This document shows positions 45,868 to 56,663 of a stretch of DNA of 64,000 nucleotides, piece after piece (the first letter of the stretch is position 1; each line of letters begins with the position of its first letter). The translations under genes and the position numbers were made by a program. The stretch spans positions 8,323,001 to 8,387,000 of the forward strand of contig JAVMKO010000006.1 of the NCBI GenBank assembly GCA_032164245.1. Reading direction: 5' to 3'. The notes below the pieces were generated by a model. The model did no database searches. It was not told where the DNA came from and saw nothing but the letters and a program-made list of their open reading frames with translations. Source of the DNA: Sternotherus odoratus (lineage: Eukaryota; Chordata; Testudines; Kinosternidae).

Positions 45868-46740
45868 CCGTATTTTTCGCCATATAAGACGCACTTTTTC
45901 TTCCCCAAAACGGGGGGGGGGAGGAGGGGGGAAGTTGGTGCGTCTTATATGGCGAATATACTGCCCGGCAGCCCGCCCGCAGTCACAAAAAAACAAACAA
46001 ACAAAAAAAAAACCGCGCGTGCGCCCCGGTTCCCCCCTCCCCGCCGCGGGCGGGCTGCCGGGGGCGTCCCGGTTCCCCCCTCCCCGCCGCGGGCGGGCTG
46101 CCGGGGGCGTCCCGGTTCCCCCCTCCCCACCGCGGGCGGGCTGCCGGGGGCGTCCCGGTTCCCCCCTCCCCGCCGCGGGCGGGCTGCCGGGGGCGTCCCG
46201 GTTCCCCCCTCCCCGCCGCGGGCGGGCTGCCGGGGGCGTCCCGGTTCCCCCCTCCCCGCCGCGGGCGGGCTGCCGGGGGCGTCCCGGTTCCCCCCTCCCC
46301 GCCGCGGGCGGACTGCCGGGAGCGTCCCGGTTCCCCCCTCCCCGCCGCGGGCCGCCCGCGGTCACCAAAAAAAACCCCCCCCCCAAAAAAACCGTGCGTG
46401 CGCCCCGGTTCCCCCCTCCCCGCCGCGGGCGGGCTGCCGGGGGCGTCCCGGTTCCCCCCTCCCCGCCCCCGGCAGCCCGCCCACGGCGGGGAGGGGGGAG
46501 GGGCGGCGGCGCAGACGGCGGGGGGGGGGGCAGGTGGATCCGGCAGCGCTGCGGGGACTAGGGCAGGGGTGCAGGACTAGGGCAGGGGTGCAGCCAGCGG
46601 GGGGGGAGGGGGTCGGCGCTTTTAAAAAAATCTGCGGCTTTTCGGCGGAGGGGGTTCAGAATTTTTTTTTTCTAGATTTTCCGCCTTTAAAATTAGGTGC
46701 GTCTTATATGCCGGAGCGTCTTATATGGCGAAAAATACGG
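45868..46740 (+). mobile_element. Tc1/mariner-like non-autonomous element (873 bp) carrying a minisatellite
   Basis: The left end CCGTATTTTTCGCCATATAA and right end TTATATGGCGAAAAATACGG are perfect 20-bp inverted repeats bounded by TA on both sides (45866-45867, 46741-46742). An extra inverted copy of the end ('gtgcgtcttatatggcgaat') lies at about 45938-45957, so the left end can fold on itself. The right end has the motif 'gcgtcttatatg' twice. Between the ends lies a GC-rich tandem array (46020-46480) with frames of over 200 codons that are not genes. Confidence 0.93.
46020..46480 (+). repeat. 43-bp GC-rich minisatellite inside the Tc1/mariner-like element
   Basis: The unit combines 'ggttcccccctccccgccgc', 'gggcgggctgccgggggcg' and 'tccc', about 43 bp, with about seven tandem copies (46026-46350) and one to two more after an A/C-rich interruption (46391-46470). 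Copies are nearly identical, indicating recent expansion or homogenisation. Confidence 0.95.
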
Positions 46741-46742
46741 TA

Positions 46743-47100
46743 ACTGATTGCATTTGTGATCAATTTACCACATTTCTCTTCCAGAGACTTTTCTAGTTTC
46801 AAGAGTACTAGTTCAAACAGGGCACATCTATAGGGTACTCCTTTGGAATAGCGCATTGCATACAAAAGTATTCATGTACAGTGCATATATTTAGGTATTT
46901 GTGTCAAAGCTGGTGCAGTAATTCCTTTATTAAAATTAAAGGCATTGTTGATTTATTGATCTTTCTTTTGCACTCTTATTAATACTTATAGAGTTTCCCA
47001 GGTCACCTTGAAAGCTGTTTCTACTGCTTGTGCTATTTTTTGCTTTCTGATGTATAAAGAAGGTGAAAGGAATTTGTAATGTGTTGTTTTTTCCTGTTCT
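46743..47100 (+). other. Unique intron sequence, nothing recognised
   Basis: No exon or repeat end could be supported. Confidence 0.55.
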
Positions 47101-47107
47101 TTGCCAA

Positions 47108-47275
47108 GATCAGGTTGACATTAGAAAATTAGGTCAGCTTAACTACATTTGTTGAGGGTGTGAAAAATCCACACCCCAAACAGTGTAGTTAAGCTGACCT
47201 AAGTCCCTGTGTAGACAGTGCTAGAATTCTTCCCTCAAAGTAACTGCTGCCTCTCGGGAGGTGGATTACCTACAC
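47108..47275 (-). mobile_element. MITE of the 'gtctacact' family with a large palindrome
   Basis: It matches 49483-49747 in reverse order. It holds an inverted repeat of 19-bp arms, 'ttaggtcagcttaactaca' (47131-47149) against 'tgtagttaagctgacctaa' (47184-47202), around 'gtgtgaaaaatccacac'. Its distal end stops where the next MITE begins. Confidence 0.72.
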
Positions 47276-47278
47276 TGA

Positions 47279-47954
47279 GGACTTGGTTACACTGGCACTT
47301 TATACTGCGATACAGCCTCCCAGAGCACTCGTCCACACTGGCAGGGCATGTAGAGCGCTATTAGTCCGCGGCTGTAGCGCTCCTGGTACTCCTCCTCCAG
47401 AAGATTAACAGCTGTTGCGTATTGGGTGATACGCTTTAACTCCATGGTAAACGGGTAGTAACAATACTGCACTTTGAGTGATCTCTGGAAACGCCCCCTA
47501 ATCTCCTTAAGTCAATTGCGGTCTCTTCCCTTTGTTTTGAACTGGGCTAGAGGAATGCGGAAGTTCTTTTTCAGAGCTTATCTGTAACTGGGCAAATCAA
47601 CAAAGCAAATGTTTACTGAGTGAGTGAGAAGCAGAAGATTAGGAGGATCTGCGTTTACAAGACAGAGCGCTGACGCACTCTCAGCACTCCAAAATTCCAC
47701 TTGCGCTCTCCCTCCTCATACATACAACACACTCCACCCCACCCCCTCATTTGAAAAGCACATTGCAACCAGCTGAATGCTGGGATAGCTACCCATAATG
47801 CACCACTCCCAGTGCCGCTGCAAGTGCCGCAAATGTGGCCACACCAGTGCGGTTGCGGCTGTCAGTGTGTACACGCTGGAGCGTTTTTCCTGGAGCTGTA
47901 TCCGAAGGCGGGTAGAACCGAAAGCGCTATAAAGCTGCAAGTGTAACCAAGCCC
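47279..47954. mobile_element. DNA transposon relic (676 bp), PIF/Harbinger-like
   Basis: The ends 'ggacttggttacactgg' and 'gcaagtgtaaccaagccc' are inverted repeats extending about 25 bp with mismatches. TGA flanks both ends (47276-47278, 47955-47957), consistent with a 3-bp target duplication. Two short segments, 'tgggatagctacccataatg' and 'cagagcactcgtccacactg', are typical of this family's subterminal parts. No transposase frame is present. Confidence 0.65.
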
Positions 47955-48020
47955 TGACAAGAGACTCCTGTGCTGCTGTTGTGCTTTAAGCATATATAAG
48001 CCCTTGTTTCCAGCATATAT

Positions 48021-48350
48021 AAGGTCTTGTCTACAATGGCATGTTTCTGCGTAGTAAAGCAGCTTTCTGTGGTGTAACTTCTGAGGTGTGTACATTGCCA
48101 AGCAACTTAGTGTGCAGAAACTGCACACTTGCAACACAGTGTGTAAAAAAAAAAAACAAAAAACCCCCCACAAACCCGATGAAAGGGGTACCGCTTTCTG
48201 CGCCGGAGCTACAACACCGTGGTGCCAGTGTAGACACCCTGGTCGATTGCCACACTGTGATTGGCCTCTGGGAGGTATCCCATAATGCCTGTTCTCGCCT
48301 CTCTGGCCATCAGTTTGAATTCTACTGCCCTGCCCTCAGATGACCAACCG
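48021..48350 (+). mobile_element. Left part of a Harbinger-like element
   Basis: It begins 'aaggtcttgtctacaatggc' and includes 'gtgccagtgtagacaccctg' and 'gaggtatcccataatgcctg', typical of the 5' flank of reptile elements that encode a Myb/SANT-like protein. The Myb/SANT remnant follows at 48476. A poly-A/C stretch at 48146-48172 looks like a later slippage expansion. Confidence 0.55.
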
Positions 48351-48475
48351 TGAGCCCCACCCCTTAAATTCATTGGGAATTTTGAGTCCCCTTCCTGTTT
48401 GCTTGGTGGCATGTGCAGTGATCTAAGTGCATCTCTCCAGGTGACCATGCCTGTTCCATGCACCAGCTGATCCCT

Positions 48476-48676
48476 GCTTGGAGCAATGCTGAGCTTCTGG
48501 ACCTTGTCAGCATTTGGGGAGAGGAGGCTGTCCAGTCCCAGCTGTGCTCCAGCTGTCAGAATTATGATACTTATGGACAGATTTCACTATGTATGACAGA
48601 AAGGGACCATGACCTGGACACATTGCAGTGAAGGGTCAAAGTGAAGGAGCTGTGGAACACCTACCGCAAGGCGCGG
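48476..48676 (+). pseudogene. Myb/SANT-like DNA-binding domain remnant (one stop codon)
   Basis: The 67-codon frame reads AWSNAELLDLVSIWGEEAVQ..., then 'YDTYGQISLCMTERDHDLDT', a stop (TGA, 48629-48631) in place of an expected Cys, then 'RVKVKELWNTYRKAR'. The spacing of tryptophans and the 'VKxLxxxYRKxR' third helix are typical of the Myb/SANT-like domain proteins that accompany PIF/Harbinger transposases. No start codon or downstream exon was found, so this is a dead transposon-derived piece. Confidence 0.8.
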
Positions 48677-48689
48677 ATCTAATTTACAA

Positions 48690-49480
48690 GGCAGCATACT
48701 TAAAGGGGAAATGCGCATCTCTCTCTATCTTACAGGGTGTATGTCCCTGTGTCTGGCTACCTTTCCTCCTTTCCTGCTGCCTTGTAGAGTGAGAGAGTTA
48801 ACCCTTGAGGGCTCAGCCAATTGCTAGTTCATTTATCAGTAAGGCATTCCCTGGGAAATATCCCACCCTCTGACTCCTCCACCTCAACCAAGCTTCACAA
48901 TCATCACCATTGTGTACCAGTATTAAATTGTTGGTTTATAATGTAAGTGTGTGTGTGTGTATACATTTATACAGAAGACAATATAGTCTTTTTGTCTGGT
49001 GAAATTTTTTTCCCTGGAACCTAACCTAACCTCATTTACATTAATTATTATGGGGAAATTGGATTCGCTTAACATTGTTTCGCTTAAAGTCGCATGTCAG
49101 GAACATAACTATGTTAAGTGAGGAGCTCCTGTATTGGGTAATCTGCCGCAGGTTCTTTCGCAGAGCTGCTTTGTTTCTTTCCCTATTCAGGGTAACGTTC
49201 CTGCGCCACTCTGCTGTCACTGGAGGGAGAGCGGGGAGCACTGCACTCAACACCCGTCCCTCTGCAGTTTGGCCCTGCTGAAGTATGGTACCCACTGCAC
49301 TCCATAGGACAAGGTTGAATGATACCTGGACATACACAAATATTTAACCATCCTGGGACCCTCCCTTCCCCCACCTCCCCACAGTGGACGTTTCCGGACC
49401 AGCCTGCGTTAAACAGGCAGTGCTGTTATTCTCATTTTATAGATGGGAAGCTGAGGCACAGAGACCTGGGAATTGTCTAC
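48690..49480 (+). other. Intron sequence with one unassigned repeat-like stretch
   Basis: No gene was found. A short (GT)n run lies near 48946-48958. The segment about 49045-49140 ('attggattcgcttaacattg', 'tcgcttaaagtcgcatgtca') looks like a dispersed repeat, but I cannot name or delimit it. Confidence 0.45.
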
Positions 49481-49482
49481 GC

Positions 49483-49747
49483 TTGAAATGCTGCAGTGTT
49501 ACAGGTGCGCCGCAGTAGCGCTTCAGTCTAGACACTACCTACACTGACAGGAGGGATTCCCTTGTTGGTGTAGATACTCCATCTCCCCAAGAGGTGGTAG
49601 CTAGGTCGATTGAAGAATTCATCCGTTGACCTAGTGCTGTCTATGCGTGAACTTAGGTCAACTTAACTACACTCAGGAGTGTGGATTTTTCACATTCCTC
49701 TGCAATGTAGCCAAGGCAACCTAATTTTCTAGTGTAGACTAGGCCTC
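49483..49747 (+). mobile_element. MITE of the 'gtctacact' family, forward orientation
   Basis: 'ttgtctacgcttgaaatgct', 'cttcagtctagacactacct', 'aagaggtggtagctaggtcg', 'gtggatttttcacattcc' and 'agtgtagactaggcct' occur in this order, the reverse of 10095-10282 and 47108-47275. The ends are complementary. No coding sequence is present. Confidence 0.78.
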
Positions 49748-49749
49748 GA

Positions 49750-50100
49750 TAACGTGCCCAATGTGTCGAAGGAAGTCTGGAGCAGAGCAGGGAATTGAAC
49801 TTGGATCTCTTGAGTCCTAGGGCTATTCTCTAACTGCTCTGAAGCCATCCTCTCTGACGGGCACAGTCTTTGAGAAAATGAGGATTGTATTTTCAAGGGT
49901 TTCTCTTCAACAGTGAGGTGCATGGCTGGTCACGTAGAGACATAAAATATATAATCAAACAGTAACTTCTCTTCTGGTTGGGTATTCTAATCAGTGTTTC
50001 ATTGATGATGCGATGTATTGTACTCCTGAGGTGAATCGGCTAAGTACTGCCCAAAAGAACCATAATCGACTGATGTCAGTTGTGTGGTTACATCCTGTGC
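49750..50100 (+). other. Unique intron sequence, nothing recognised
   Basis: No exon or repeat end could be supported. Confidence 0.5.
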
Positions 50101-50105
50101 ATAAA

Positions 50106-50637
50106 GTGAGGAATACTTGTAGCACCTTAGAGACTAACTAGTTTATTTCAGCATAAGCTTTCGTGGGCTATAGCTCACTTCATCGGATGCATAGAATGGA
50201 ACAGAAGTAAGATGCATTTATACACACAGAAAGAAAGAAAAAAATATTGTACATTAGCATACCAATTCTAAGAGGGCTGTTAAATGTAGATGGGCCATTA
50301 TCAGTAGGAGAAAAAATACCTTTTGAAATGGATTTCTGTGTTAGGTAAATTAACTCAGGAAATGCAATCAATTAGTGTAATGAGAGAACCATTCGCAAGC
50401 CCTGTTTAGCCCCTGGTTAATTGTATCCAATTTGAAAATTAATTCCGGTTCCTCAGTTTCTCGTTGGAGTCTGTTTTGGAAGTTTTTCTGTTTCAAAATT
50501 GAAACCATCAAGTCTTTAATGGAATGGCCAGGAAGACTGAAGTGTTCTACTGTTTTTTGAATGTTATGATTCCTGATGTCAGATTTGTGTCCATTTATTC
50601 TTTTGCATAGACACTGGCCAGTTTGGCCAATTACATA
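50106..50637 (-). mobile_element. Penelope-like element 3' fragment (second GIY-YIG family copy)
   Basis: It is colinear with 29640-30190: tail 'caccttagagactaactagt', 'ctttcgtgggctatagctca', 3' UTR 'gcatagaatggaacagaagt', and then the start of the domain-coding part, ending at the codons for 'GQTGQ' (about 50610-50637). It is truncated inside the GIY-YIG domain and lacks the outermost tail. Confidence 0.85.
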
Positions 50638-50639
50638 GT

Positions 50640-51775
50640 GCGTTGAAGATCACCTAAACATTGGAAAAAACTTGCATATGCAAGTTGATTCTCATTTAAG
50701 TGCAGTAGCTCTTAAATCTCTGCCACAGGATTTACTGGCATGGCTCAGCCTGCCGGGTGACCAAGATGCTGTGTCATTCAGCAATAAGAAGGTTCATGAA
50801 CCCTCTTGACAAAATCCCTGGGAAAACCCTGATTAAAGTGCTATAGCCCTAATGAAATCTTACATTGTATCTTTTAAAAATCAAAATGAAATTCTTTGTC
50901 CTTAGCAATTTTTTACTATTAATTTTCAAGGCAGCGTAAAAATCTCAGGGGTTTACATGAGACCCCAGAGTTCATAGTGAGCATACTTTTAATATGCAGG
51001 GCTAAGCTAAGAATGGCTCATGCATCAACCAGATGGAGCTATAATTTTATTTGTCTTGTTGTAGAGTACAAGTTTAGATCCAAGGATTAAAAGTGATTGA
51101 TTGCATATCCATCTGAAGGTTCTGTATCCGCATAGAGAAACTTGAGTTCTAATTACACCAGTAGCTTTTGGTATTGTGAAATATAATACAAAATGAACTC
51201 ACTTACTGGAAGTCCGTTGCTAATAAGCCATCATGTTAGGTGCAGCATAGTTTGTAGCAATGCATGGAATTCCGAAGTGTGCTGGATAAACATCAGGGCT
51301 TTTAATTGTGCTGCTGTTTGGCAGTGAGGGTGCACGTTAAGTAGCTGGTTACAGCAGGATTTGTTGTGTTTGGCTGTTGCTGTGCATTGCAGAGTGCCAC
51401 AACCACTTCCAAAGTGCCTCTCTCTTACTAAGGGCTACACCTTGTAGTGTCTATTGTGATTAATAAAACTGTCGTTTGAAAATCCTATTAGGAAAAAGGA
51501 TTACTTCTTTGAAAAGTATCCTTCTGTTGCTATTAAAAAGAATAGAAATGACCAGGTTAAACAGATCAGTTTTTATCCGCTTTCCTTATTCCATTTTTCC
51601 CTATATCTCTTGATGAAAGTAGTTTCTCTATCCCACCTCCCCTGCTTCTTGACAGTTCCCCCCCCCCCCCTTCGATGCCCCCCAGTTTGGTTTTCCTCTT
51701 GCTTGGGAGGCTTACAAATTGGACAGGAAAGAATGAATGGGGGTTGCAGTGAAATTGTACTAATTGTAAGCTGGT
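50640..51775 (+). other. Unique intron sequence, nothing recognised
   Basis: No exon or repeat end could be supported. Confidence 0.55.
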
Positions 51776-51777
51776 CA

Positions 51778-52374
51778 CAGGAGTTCTCACAACAAATTTT
51801 TTGGCCTCAGAGTGTGGCCATCAACTCTTGCTGGTGGCCGCTCTGACAAATTTTCTTAAAGTACATAATTAACGTTAGGAAAAACAAATAAATCTGCACA
51901 TATACACACCCAAATCATTGTAATTTATTTCTGAAGGGTTTGTTGCACACTCGATAATAAAAATGTACAGCCATATTTTCGTGCCCCTGGCTCCTGCTCT
52001 TTCCTCTGCTTCCCCCCTTCCCATTGCCCTGAGCTCCCTTCTGTGGCTTTGCACCCTAGGATCAACCTGCTCTTTGCCTCTTGACCCTGGCACCCAGTAA
52101 GGCTGGCTCTGCTGGAGCCCCGTGGCTGGGGGGGGGGAAGGCTGGGAGAAGAGGGTCTGAAGCTGGGAGTCCCAACACCACAAGGAACTGAAGCCCAGAG
52201 CCCCATGTCTGAAGCTGGGTGGGGGGCTGAAGCCTCACGGCTGAAGACTGTGGGATGGGTTGGGCCGGGGTGCTGCAGGGAGGGACTGCTGCTTTGACCT
52301 CTTCTCCCGTCTCTGTTCAGGAGACTGTCATGGCCTCAGGGAAACCTCCTGGTAGCCTCATCTGAGAAATGCTG
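51778..52374 (+). mobile_element. hAT MITE (about 597 bp)
   Basis: The left end 'caggagttctcacaac' plus 'aaattttttggcctcagagt' and the right end 'catctgagaaatgctg' are degenerate hAT termini. The interior has an AT-rich left part and a right part with 'gggggctgaagcctcacgg'-type GC-rich modules. Target duplications are not recognisable, so the boundaries are approximate. Confidence 0.65.
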
Positions 52375-52379
52375 AACTA

Positions 52380-53038
52380 GAGACTAGACCGAAGAGGTAA
52401 ATACAACTGCGTGTAAGGCAAAATGCTTCCCATTTGTGCTGAAAAGAATGTCATCCTAGACTCTGCATTTATAAAGGCTTTTTGATGAAATCGTTCTCCT
52501 GCTGAAGACAGTCAGCTTGTAACTATAATACTGTAGCTCAGGAAGTTTTCATTATAGCCTTGCTTATGCAGGGGGTTGCTAAGGGAAATTACACTGTATC
52601 AGTTCAGTTTTTCTCATCAGGCATGTGAGAGAGAGGCTGGCTCCTTTAGAGTGAATGATGCTCCTTTAGACATGTCCACGGTAGAAACATCCATTTCAAA
52701 TCACATCTTAAAGCTTCTATTTTTTTGGAAGCTTTCTTCTGTATGTGGCTGCTGAATACTGCATCACCTATCACACTTCCTGCATTTATTCTATAGACAT
52801 CTGATCACAGAATTCACGGTGGAAGATGCTTTTGTTCATGCTCCTCTTGACTTTAACATGAGTGGAACAGGAGCAGAGATTGATTCTACTGAGATTATAG
52901 AACTAGAAGTGGTAGCAATGTTCTCTGGATCAAGTGTAAAACAGCTTTCTCTATAAAGAGGTTGCAAATGCATCTTCGGGTGCACCTGAGATAATGGGCT
53001 GCTTTCATCAGGTGAATGTGTCATTCTGAAGAAAATAA
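52380..53038 (+). other. Unique intron sequence, nothing recognised
   Basis: No exon could be supported. The part near 52820-52990 may belong to the hAT relic to its right but shows no coding frame. Confidence 0.45.
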
Positions 53039-53041
53039 TCA

Positions 53042-53990
53042 TTAGTGCTGTCAAGTGATTAAAAACATGAATCACAATTAAACAATAGAACTCCATTTGT
53101 TTAAATATTTTGGGATGATGTCTACATTTTCAAATATATTTCAGTTATAACAAAAAGTATACAGTGCTCACTTTATATTTTTTATTACAAATATTTGTGC
53201 TGTAAAAAAGCAAGAAATAGTATTTTTCAATTCACCAAATACAAGTACTGTAGTGCAATCTTTAGCATGAAAGTTGAACTTATCAATGCAGAACTATGTT
53301 CAAAAAATAACTGCATTTAAAATAAAACAATGTAAAACTTTAGAGCCTACAAGTCCACTCAGTCCTATTTCTTCAGCTGGCGGCTCAGACAGACAAGTTT
53401 GTTTACAAATGCAGGAGATAATGCTGCCACCGCTTCTTGTTCACAAGGTCACCCAAAAGTGAGAACAGGTTTTCTCATGGCATTGTTGTAGCTGGTGTTG
53501 CGAGATATTTAGATGCCAGATGTGCTAAAGATTCATATGTCCCTTCATGCTTTCAACCCCTGTTCCAGAGGACGTGCGTCCTTGCTGATGACAGGTTCAG
53601 CCTGATAACGATCCAAAGCAATGCGGACCGACGCTTGTTCATGTTCATTATCCGAGTCAGATGCCACCAGCAGAAGGTTGATTTTCTTTTTTGGGGTTTC
53701 GGGTTCTGTAGTTTCCACATCTGAATGTTGCTTTTCTGAAAGCATGCTCTCCACTTCATCCCTCTCAGATTTTGGAAGGTACTTCAGATTCTTAAACCTT
53801 GGGTCCAGTGCTGTAGCTATCTTTAGAAATCTCACATTGGTACCTGCTTTGCATTTAGTCAAGTCTGCAGTGAAAGTGTTCTTAAAGTGAACAGCGTGTG
53901 CTGCTGAGTCATCATCTGAGACTACTATAACATGAAATATATGGCAGTATGTGGATAAAATAGAGCTGGAGACATACAATTCTCTCCCAA
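53042..53990 (-). mobile_element. hAT element, 3' half with transposase relic
   Basis: On the minus strand a transposase segment (53430-53891) is followed by a long AT-rich 3' region ending near 53042 with 'ttaatcacttgacagcacta'-like terminal sequence. The 5' half is absent. Its upstream edge runs into LINE sequence at about 53990. Confidence 0.72.
53430..53891 (-). pseudogene. hAT transposase fragment with broken dimerisation domain
   Basis: The frame 'HAVHFKNTFTADLTKCKAGT', then 'FLKIATALDPRFKNLKYLP' (the LDPRFK motif of hAT transposases), then 'KKKINLLLVASDSDNEHEQ' and 'ALDRYQAEPVISKDA' is open to a stop near 53545. In another frame the continuation 'SLAHLASKYLATPATTMP', a stop and 'ENLFSLLGDLVNKKR' is the hATC dimerisation region (about 53430-53553). 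One frameshift and one nonsense change in this short span, and loss of the catalytic N-terminal part, show it is inactive. Confidence 0.87.
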
Positions 53991-55140
53991 GGAGCATTTT
54001 TGACAGCTGCTGCATATTGAGTGAATGTCTTTAGAGAACTATCCATGATGACTCCAAGATCTTTTTCCTGATTAGTTGTAGCTAAATTGGCCCCCATCAT
54101 ATTGTATGTATAGTTGGGGTTATTTTTTCCAATGTGCATTACTTTATATTTATCCACATTCATTTGCTATTTTGTTGCCCAATCACTTAGTTTTGTGAGA
54201 TCTTTTTGAAGTTCTTCAGTCTGCTTTGGTCATAGTGATCTTGAGCAGTTTAGTATCATCTGCAAACTTTGCCACCTCACTATTTACCCCTTTCTCCAAA
54301 TTATTTATGAATAAGTTGAATAAGATTGGTCCTAGGACTGACCCTTGGAACACCATTAGTTACTCCTCTCCATTCTGAAAATTTACCATTTATTCCTACA
54401 CTTTGTTCCCTGTCTTTTAACTAGTTCTCAATCCATGAAAGGATCTTCCCTCTTATCCCATGACAACTTAAATTACATAAGAGCTTTTGGTGAGGAACCT
54501 TGTCAAAGGCTTTTTGGAAATCTAAGTACACTATGTCCACTGGATTCCCCTTGTCCACATGTTTGTTTCACCTCTTCAAAGAACTGTAATGGATTAGTAA
54601 GACATGATTTCCCTTTGCAGAAACCATGTTGACTTTTGCCCAACAATTTATGTTCTCCTATGTGCCTGATAATTGTATTCTTTACTATCGTTTCAACTAA
54701 TTTACCCAGTACTGACGTTAGACTTACCAGTCCGTAATTGCCCAGATCAACTCTAGAGCCCTTTTTAAATTTTGGCATTACATTCGCTATCTTCCAGTCA
54801 CTGGGTACAGAAGCCAGTTTAAAGGACAGGTTACAAACCATAGTTAATAGTTTCCCAATTTTACATTTGAGTTTTCAGAACTCTTGGGTGAATGCCATCT
54901 GGTCCCAGTGACTTGTTACATTTTGTCAATTAATTCTTAAACCTCCTCTAATGACACTTCAGTCCGTGACAATTCCTCAGATTTGTCATTTATAAAAGAC
55001 GGCTCAGGTTTGGGAATCTCCCTAATGTTCTCAGCAGTGAAGACTGAAGCAAAGAATTTGATTAGTTTCTTCACAATGACTTTATCGTCTTTAAGTGTGC
55101 CTTTTGTATCTTGATCGTCCAGGGGTGATTTGGACAAGTG
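53990..55140 (-). pseudogene. CR1-group LINE reverse transcriptase remnant
   Basis: Minus-strand pieces in order are: 'KKLIKFFASVFTAENIREIP' (about 55070), a gap, 'VPSDWKIANVMPKFKKGS' and 'SLTSVLGKLVETIVKN' with 'KSQHGFCKGKSC' (54503-54841), then a fingers/palm stretch with the catalytic FADD (about 54255-54275, 'VAKFADDTKLLKI'), then 'MNVDKYKVMHIGKNNPNY' and 'LGVIMDSSLKT' (53990-54163). Several frameshifts separate them. The domain order is that of a non-LTR retrotransposon of the CR1/Jockey group, with the endonuclease missing. Confidence 0.87.
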
Positions 55141-55237
55141 GTCCTACGATCCTTGTTCAAGTAGATTCCAAGCCCACCTCCAGTTTGAAATGCAAGTCAC
55201 CGACAGTGGAATAAATATGTGCAATCACGCAAATTAA

Positions 55238-55541
55238 AAATGGTTACCTACCTTCCCATAACTTGTTCTTTGAGATGTGTTGCATGTGTCTTTTTCCATG
55301 ACTCGTCCTCCTTCCCCTCTCTACCAGAGACTTTCCAGTTGGAAAGAACCCCAGGAAATCAGGGGCAGCTTTGTCCTTGGGTGTAGTGGTGTGAGGCACC
55401 AGAAGGAACTCCTCCTGCCCCAACAGGTACTGCTGAGGGAAACCTGTCTGACAGCTGTGTGTGAGGTGCACGCTCACAGTCAGTGGTATGGGTATGTACA
55501 ACGTATCTTGAACAGCAGTTACGGAAAAAGCAGGTAATGTT
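55238..55541. mobile_element. MITE with TTAA flanks
   Basis: 'atggttacctaccttcccat' at the left and 'gttacggaaaaagcaggtaa' at the right are inverted ends, and TTAA lies outside both (55234-55237, 55542-55545). The interior ('ttctttgagatgtgttgcat', 'tcttgaacagcagttacgga') is non-coding. TTAA duplications are typical of piggyBac or Kolobok elements. AT-rich flanks make a chance TTAA possible. Confidence 0.65.
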
Positions 55542-55549
55542 TTAAAAAC

Positions 55550-56655
55550 ATTTTGAGGTTATGCAACTAAAATGGCATTTCCAAGCTATTTTGTGGTAAT
55601 CACTCATGACATTTTAATTTTGATTCATTGGGATTCTGAAAATATAGTCTACAGTACAAGCAGAAGAATGTTTTGGGGGAGCAAATTTATCAGAAGGAGT
55701 TTCACTGCAAAGACTAGAACGTGTCTGCTAAGTCAGATAGGAACTCGTTTTATTAGGTACATATTCCTCATTAGAAAACTGCCATAATGACCTTTGATGG
55801 CTCCTTTAGAAATTATTTGAAGCTTTTATGTTACATGTATCTTCTACTGACCAATCGTTCTGTTTAAAAATGAGTCTCTTCTTGTATTTACTTAAGAGCT
55901 CTGATAGTCCTCCGTGGTGGCTCACATCTTCCCTACTGGAGAGCCACAAAATCATTGCTAGGCCATTACATTAGGATACCTCACCAGCTTGGCTCAGCTT
56001 CATTTCATATTGATGCAACATCACAATGAAAATGTTGTTACGCAATGTCAAAATCTCGCTGTGTGGTTTTGTGGCTCTCTACAACTACTTTCAACGCTGT
56101 CTTGTCCACTGTTCCAACATCTTCTCTGACTACTGGGAGGGATTTTTGTGATGTTCCTTTCCTTAGTGCATTTAGGTCCCCTCCACCTGACTGTCTTGTG
56201 TTGAATATGGAGAGGTATGTGCAGCAGAGGCTGCAATGAGTGACAGTCAATTCATGTTGGTTGAGTCCAGACAGTGTTGTGAGTTGGAGAGTCCTGAAGG
56301 AGTTGTATGTTGGCGAAGGAGAAGACTGGTGTGGTTCTGAAGGAGCATTTGTAGTAGTTGGATATTGTGAACTGTATCATTACAGTAATGATGTACTGCA
56401 ATGATCAATTTAATTACACTTGTGAAAAATCTGCATAATTACACATTTATTTCAGGGATTAGGCTCTTGTGTAAATGTTCAATATTGACTCTGGCTGCGG
56501 AAAACATCAAATTCATTTTTTCAAGAGAACTAATTTGGCTCACTAACACAAGAAGCTGGTATTATAGCGTAACTATAGTTACATCGTAGTTAAAAATGAA
56601 GCTAGCTTTCTGTTTGTAAGCTCAACTCTCGAACCCCCATAGCAAGTAAAATTCT
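55550..56655 (+). other. Unique intron sequence, nothing recognised
   Basis: No exon or repeat end could be supported. Confidence 0.55.
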
Positions 56656-56663
56656 AGCTGGTT

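Noticed and set aside
45865..46743. Frames of 173-264 codons around 46 kb
   Set aside because: They lie inside the Tc1/mariner-like element and reflect its 43-bp minisatellite.
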